Below are positions 60,845 through 64,000 of a DNA stretch of 64,000 bases, in pieces. The notes below the pieces were generated by a model. The model had not been told where the DNA came from. It was given only the letters and a program-made list of their open reading frames with translations, and ran no database searches. The translations under genes were made by a program, and so were the position numbers. Origin of the DNA: CADEDV01 sp048498035 (GTDB lineage: Bacteria; Bacteroidota; Bacteroidia; Chitinophagales; Chitinophagaceae). Every line of letters starts with the position of its first letter. Within the stretch, counting starts at the first letter, position 1. The stretch is from assembly GCA_048498035.1 (NCBI GenBank), contig JBEHYT010000012.1, forward strand, positions 1 through 64,000, read 5' to 3'.

Positions 60845-62443
60845 TCAGGCAGGAAAAAAACAATGAAAAGATGCGCCTGTGTCTCCATGACTTTCCGCCA
60901 CTACAAACCCGCCATGAATGTCCATGATCTTTTTGCAGATGGCCAGTCCTATGCCAGAGCCTTTATAACGTGTTTTGTCGTGCAACCGGTAGAAGATGCC
61001 GAAGATGTTTTTTGTTTCTTCAGCAGGGAATCCATTGCCGGTATCCTTTACCGTTATCATGTGGTAAAGACGGTTGGGAACAGCTTCTGAAAAACCGGCT
61101 GCGGATGCATCAAACGATTCGCGGCAGGAAATTTCAATATGATGAAGGCCTTCCTCTTTCCGAAACTTGATGGCGTTGTCTATCAGGTGATGAAAAACCA
61201 ATGAGATCAGGAACGGGTGACCAGTTACCAGTGGCATCTGGTGACATTTTACATCTATATCATGCGGGTTGAGCCGGTGTTCAAAATCAGTGATGATGGT
61301 ATCCATGATCGCGTTCAGATCTACGTCCTGCTTCTGCGTATCCAGTTCCTGCAGTCGTGTGTAGGCTTTCAGGTCATCAGTAAGCAGTTGCATCCGCTGA
61401 ATGGCAGCCTGCGCCCGCCGTAAATTAGCCCGGCCGGAATTGGAAAGGTGATGCGCGTCCACGGTTACAATCATTTCCAGGTTAATATAAAGGTTACGAA
61501 GCGTATCACTATAGTCATTCGCGGTGATGGCGTTAAACGTTTTCAGCTCAGAATTAAGAAAAGCCAGTTCATTATTTTTTGCAATGAGCGCCTTGTTAAG
61601 ATCTTCAATTTCCTGTTCAGAACTTTTGCGGGAAGTGATCTCTTCGCGCCAAACAATCAACAGGTCATTGAGGCGGCTGGCTGTAATGCGAAACCAATGT
61701 GCTTTGCCATGCGATTGTTCTTCATATTCGAAATCAGTGGTCGTACCTGAGTCAGCGGCCTTTAGCAACTGCTCCAGCACATTTGCCTCGATAGCTGGAA
61801 ACAATTCAGTAAATCGCTTACCGTTTACATCGTCACGGCTCAGCCCAATCGCCCGGCGTGTGGCCGTATTCATGAGCAACGTTTCAAAATCAATCGTACG
61901 CTGCTGATCCTTTATTACCTTATATACCGCAATCGCTCCCGGCGAAGCATCAAAGATCGATTCCAGGATGGAAGAACTTTGCGCGCGGGAACTTTCTTCA
62001 TCCACATCAGTCTCCTCAGCCTTCCCTCCGGGAAACGGTCCCAGGTCAAGGCAACTGATCAGGCAACCATCGTCCAGCTTGCTGGCGCTAACCTGTGATT
62101 GAATCAGTTGTAACCCCTCCGGATGCTGGATGAGGCCGGACCAGGGATGCCCGGATTCGATCACTTTGATCAGCTGATCAAACAGGCCCGAAGATCTTGC
62201 CCAGGGGCATACAACTGCGAAATAGCGGGAATACGGATTGGAAGTTTGCAGCACGTGCAAACTTTTTTCATTGGCAAATAGGAGTTCCAGGTCCTGGATC
62301 TTTCCAAGTTGGTCTCTCACCGCTTTCAATCCTATAATAGCCTCCGGGGCTTTATCAAGTAAGGATTGAAACCAGGAAGGGATAGTAGCCGGTTGTTGCG
62401 TCATTCTTTGTCCTCGTTTCACATTCAGGTCATACAAATTCAT
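60845..62443 (-). CDS. PAS-domain histidine kinase lacking the usual phospho-acceptor His
   Basis: A 532-residue cytosolic protein. Two sensory regions: about 20-135, and a PAS domain at about 160-275 (ESIFDASPGAIAVYKVIKDQ; HWFRITASRLNDLLIVW). A coiled coil follows (LNKALIAKNNELAFLNSEL), then a DHp-like region and the ATPase. The ATPase is complete: N-box FHHLIDNAIKFRKE, G1 DTGNGFP, F-box FGIFYRLHDK, G2 GSGIGLAICKKIMD. Where kinases have F-x-H-D-L-R-x-P the sequence is AITANDYSDTLRNLY (about 307-321), so the phosphorylated His is replaced by Asn. It may be a pseudo-kinase, use another residue or act only as an ATPase-type regulator. No response regulator is adjacent. Confidence 0.85.
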   Translation of the reverse strand: MNLYDLNVKRGQRMTQQPATIPSWFQSLLDKAPEAIIGLKAVRDQLGKIQDLELLFANEKSLHVLQTSNPYSRYFAVVCPWARSSGLFDQLIKVIESGHPWSGLIQHPEGLQLIQSQVSASKLDDGCLISCLDLGPFPGGKAEETDVDEESSRAQSSSILESIFDASPGAIAVYKVIKDQQRTIDFETLLMNTATRRAIGLSRDDVNGKRFTELFPAIEANVLEQLLKAADSGTTTDFEYEEQSHGKAHWFRITASRLNDLLIVWREEITSRKSSEQEIEDLNKALIAKNNELAFLNSELKTFNAITANDYSDTLRNLYINLEMIVTVDAHHLSNSGRANLRRAQAAIQRMQLLTDDLKAYTRLQELDTQKQDVDLNAIMDTIITDFEHRLNPHDIDVKCHQMPLVTGHPFLISLVFHHLIDNAIKFRKEEGLHHIEISCRESFDASAAGFSEAVPNRLYHMITVKDTGNGFPAEETKNIFGIFYRLHDKTRYKGSGIGLAICKKIMDIHGGFVVAESHGDTGASFHCFFPA

Positions 62444-62896
62444 GTCCGTCTCTTCTGTTGAAAAAACAGGTTAATTCATCTCAGTGATGAAATCAATCGG
62501 TCTATTGCTTACAGGTGTTTGGGTTGTCAGGCAGCTCAGCAAAACATATGAACGCCGCAGGCCGGTTTTGGTAGCAGTTGTAAGAATAACCCCGTAAAGT
62601 GCAGTAGGTTAAGTTCTCAGAAGAAGTGGAATGGATATGTAGGGCTCACCGAAGTGGTGCGCAAATATACAAAACTGCTAATAGATGCCCCGGTTTCAGG
62701 GCCTGCTCCGGCCGCTTATTTTTCCACATTTTGGCTTCCCCCGTGAAAATCCGTATCTTGTAGTACCAGCTAACGCTGAGTTTGTACATACTGCCGTTGC
62801 CGGAACTCTTTCGGCCTCAAACGGCTTACTAATTTTTACCGAAATAATTAACAGAAGCAACACGATGCTATAGGTATGCATTGTGCAGTATAAATA
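62444..62896. other. intergenic region between two divergent histidine kinase genes
   Basis: About 450 bp without a convincing gene. Short frames on both strands have no protein-like features. Promoters of the two divergently transcribed kinase genes should lie here, but no exact TAnnTTTG box was identified. Confidence 0.5.
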
Positions 62897-63586
62897 ATGT
62901 GTATGAAACCAGAAACAAAATCGGGATCGGGTTCAACCCGTTGGGTTGTGCATGAAATCCGAAATCCGCTTTCCGCCATCCTGCTGGCTAACCAGCTTGC
63001 AGAGGAACAGTTGCGGGAGGGTCATCCTGATATGGAATCACTTCTCGCCTTAAATGCAATGATTGCAAAGAATATCTCACGCATCGAACAAATTTTGCAG
63101 GACATCGCTTCCCGACTGCAGGAACAAACTGCTTTTTTCCCCGTCGATCTCACAGTGCTGATGGATCATGCCCTGCAGCGTATCGCCGACCGTGTAGAAA
63201 TGCAAAAGATAACCGTCATGCGGAGCTATGGAGATCCTGTTGTGGTAATGGGGGATGGAGAGCAGCTGATTATCGCTTTCCTCAATCTTTTGGTAAATGC
63301 TATTGAAGCAGTTGCCAGGGAAGAAGGCAAGATATGGATCACTATTTTGAAAGCAGATAACCAGGTGAAAGTAATTATTAAAGACAACGGCATGGGTATC
63401 GATCCCGATAAACTTGAGCTTCTTTTCTCAAGAGGCATTTCTGAAAAACTGAACGGTATGGGCATTGGGCTTTGTCATACCAAAGCAATTCTTGATTTGC
63501 ATGAAGCTGCCATTGCTGTAAATAGCAGTCCCGGAGCCGGCGCTACTTTTACGATCAGTTTTACTGACCTGGATCCAACAGCATAA
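62897..63586 (+). CDS. small sensor-less histidine kinase
   Basis: A 229-residue cytosolic protein consisting only of the kinase core. The H-box VVHEIRNPLSAILLANQLAE has the phospho-acceptor His near residue 19; the N-box is AFLNLLVNAIEAVAREEG, G1 DNGMGIDP, G2 NGMGIGLCHTKAILDLH. No sensor, membrane or PAS domain is present, so it may be a kinase that pairs with a separate sensor, for instance the divergent PAS protein with a defective His site; this is inference. Confidence 0.88.
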   Translation: MCMKPETKSGSGSTRWVVHEIRNPLSAILLANQLAEEQLREGHPDMESLLALNAMIAKNISRIEQILQDIASRLQEQTAFFPVDLTVLMDHALQRIADRVEMQKITVMRSYGDPVVVMGDGEQLIIAFLNLLVNAIEAVAREEGKIWITILKADNQVKVIIKDNGMGIDPDKLELLFSRGISEKLNGMGIGLCHTKAILDLHEAAIAVNSSPGAGATFTISFTDLDPTA

Positions 63587-63658
63587 GTTGCGGCGCATCC
63601 GCAGTTCGTTGCCAGTACTTACTATACATGATCTGCTTCAGAGAATGGCTGCCATGGC

Positions 63659-64000
63659 CTATGCGCTTTCCAGGCTTATCGTTTGTTCAATACCAATCTC
63701 TTTAAGAAAATCCACATCGTGGGAAACAACCAGCAGGCTTCCCCGGTAGTTGCGCAAGGCCGTTGCCAGGATGGAGATATTCAATAGGTCAAGATTGTTG
63801 GTAGGCTCATCCAGCACCAGCAGATCGGGCGACGTGGCTTTCATCAACAAACAACAAAGCGCAAGTCTCATTTTTTCACCGCCACTAAGCGCTTTTACCG
63901 GCAGGTCCCATTGTTCCATCACAAAAAGAAACCTGGTAAGTCTTCTCCTGATCTCATTGTCTGCAAGGTGCAGTTCATTAAACAATGCAGCTTGTTCCAC
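63659..64000 (-). CDS. ABC-F family ATPase, C-terminal part (cut by window end)
   Basis: The last 113 residues of a minus-strand gene whose start lies beyond position 64000. The signature LSGGEKMRLALCCLLMK, Walker B DLLVLDEPTNNLD and the switch LLVVSHDVDFL are those of ABC-F proteins, which bind ribosomes (translation factors or antibiotic resistance) and have no membrane part. The linker between the two ATPase domains is not in the window, so the subfamily cannot be named. Confidence 0.88.
   Translation of the reverse strand: MEQAALFNELHLADNEIRRRLTRFLFVMEQWDLPVKALSGGEKMRLALCCLLMKATSPDLLVLDEPTNNLDLLNISILATALRNYRGSLLVVSHDVDFLKEIGIEQTISLESA

Overview
The window looks like a chromosomal segment of a Bacteroidota bacterium, most likely of the family Chitinophagaceae. 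This is inferred from Bacteroidota-type promoters (TAnnTTTG at -7, several with TTTG near -33), a subtilase with a type IX secretion C-terminal signal, lipoproteins ending in LYSCQKEV or LAACQKEV, SusC-type receptor modules, a LytTR/TPR-kinase pair and weak Shine-Dalgarno sequences. No taxon below family can be named from what is visible.

Layout. 1-1937: the 3' end of an rRNA operon (partial 23S, 5S) followed by three terminators, two of them inside ~200-bp tandem repeats. 1938-8543: a gene-poor, repeat-rich stretch with a GNAT acetyltransferase, a NERD-domain protein, a KTSC-like protein, a YcxB-like protein and a cation/proton antiporter. The last three lie between two ~263-bp inverted repeat arms that are almost identical. 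8544-13391: YbjQ protein, alpha/beta-hydrolase lipoprotein, MFS transporter, M14 carboxypeptidase and ribosomal protein S20. 13623-24839: the two 2-oxoglutarate dehydrogenase genes sucA and sucB, separated by 7.2 kb holding seven co-directional genes on the opposite strand: LytTR regulator, TPR histidine kinase, two heavy-metal-associated-like exported proteins with reduced cysteine motifs, and three exported proteins of unknown function. This block is the best candidate in the window for an undescribed system.

25081-39585: paralogous lipoproteins, an RNA cytosine methyltransferase, a T9SS subtilase, mnmA, ssb, an Ldh_2 dehydrogenase, aspartate kinase, a CarboxypepD_reg-like protein convergent with an orphan TonB plug protein, and queA. 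39864-51042: a giant TraB/GumN protein, a double-ATPase ABC protein, AMP nucleosidase, an orphan restriction-type nuclease domain, glutamate dehydrogenase, cytochrome c maturation genes (ccmB, ccmC, ccmD-like) and thymidine kinase. 51135-59350: Kdo transferase (waaA) divergent from a tight six-gene nucleotide-sugar operon (aminotransferase, UDP-glucose dehydrogenase, UDP-glucuronate decarboxylase, WbpA/TviB-type dehydrogenase, rfbC, rfbD) that supplies surface polysaccharide precursors. 59433-64000: a hypothetical gene, a membrane protein, a PAS histidine kinase whose phospho-acceptor histidine appears to be replaced by Asn, a small sensor-less histidine kinase and the C-terminal part of an ABC-F ATPase cut by the window edge.

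Convergent neighbours in this window are packed very tightly; several pairs overlap at their stop codons. I saw no tRNA gene, CRISPR array, transposase or phage gene.
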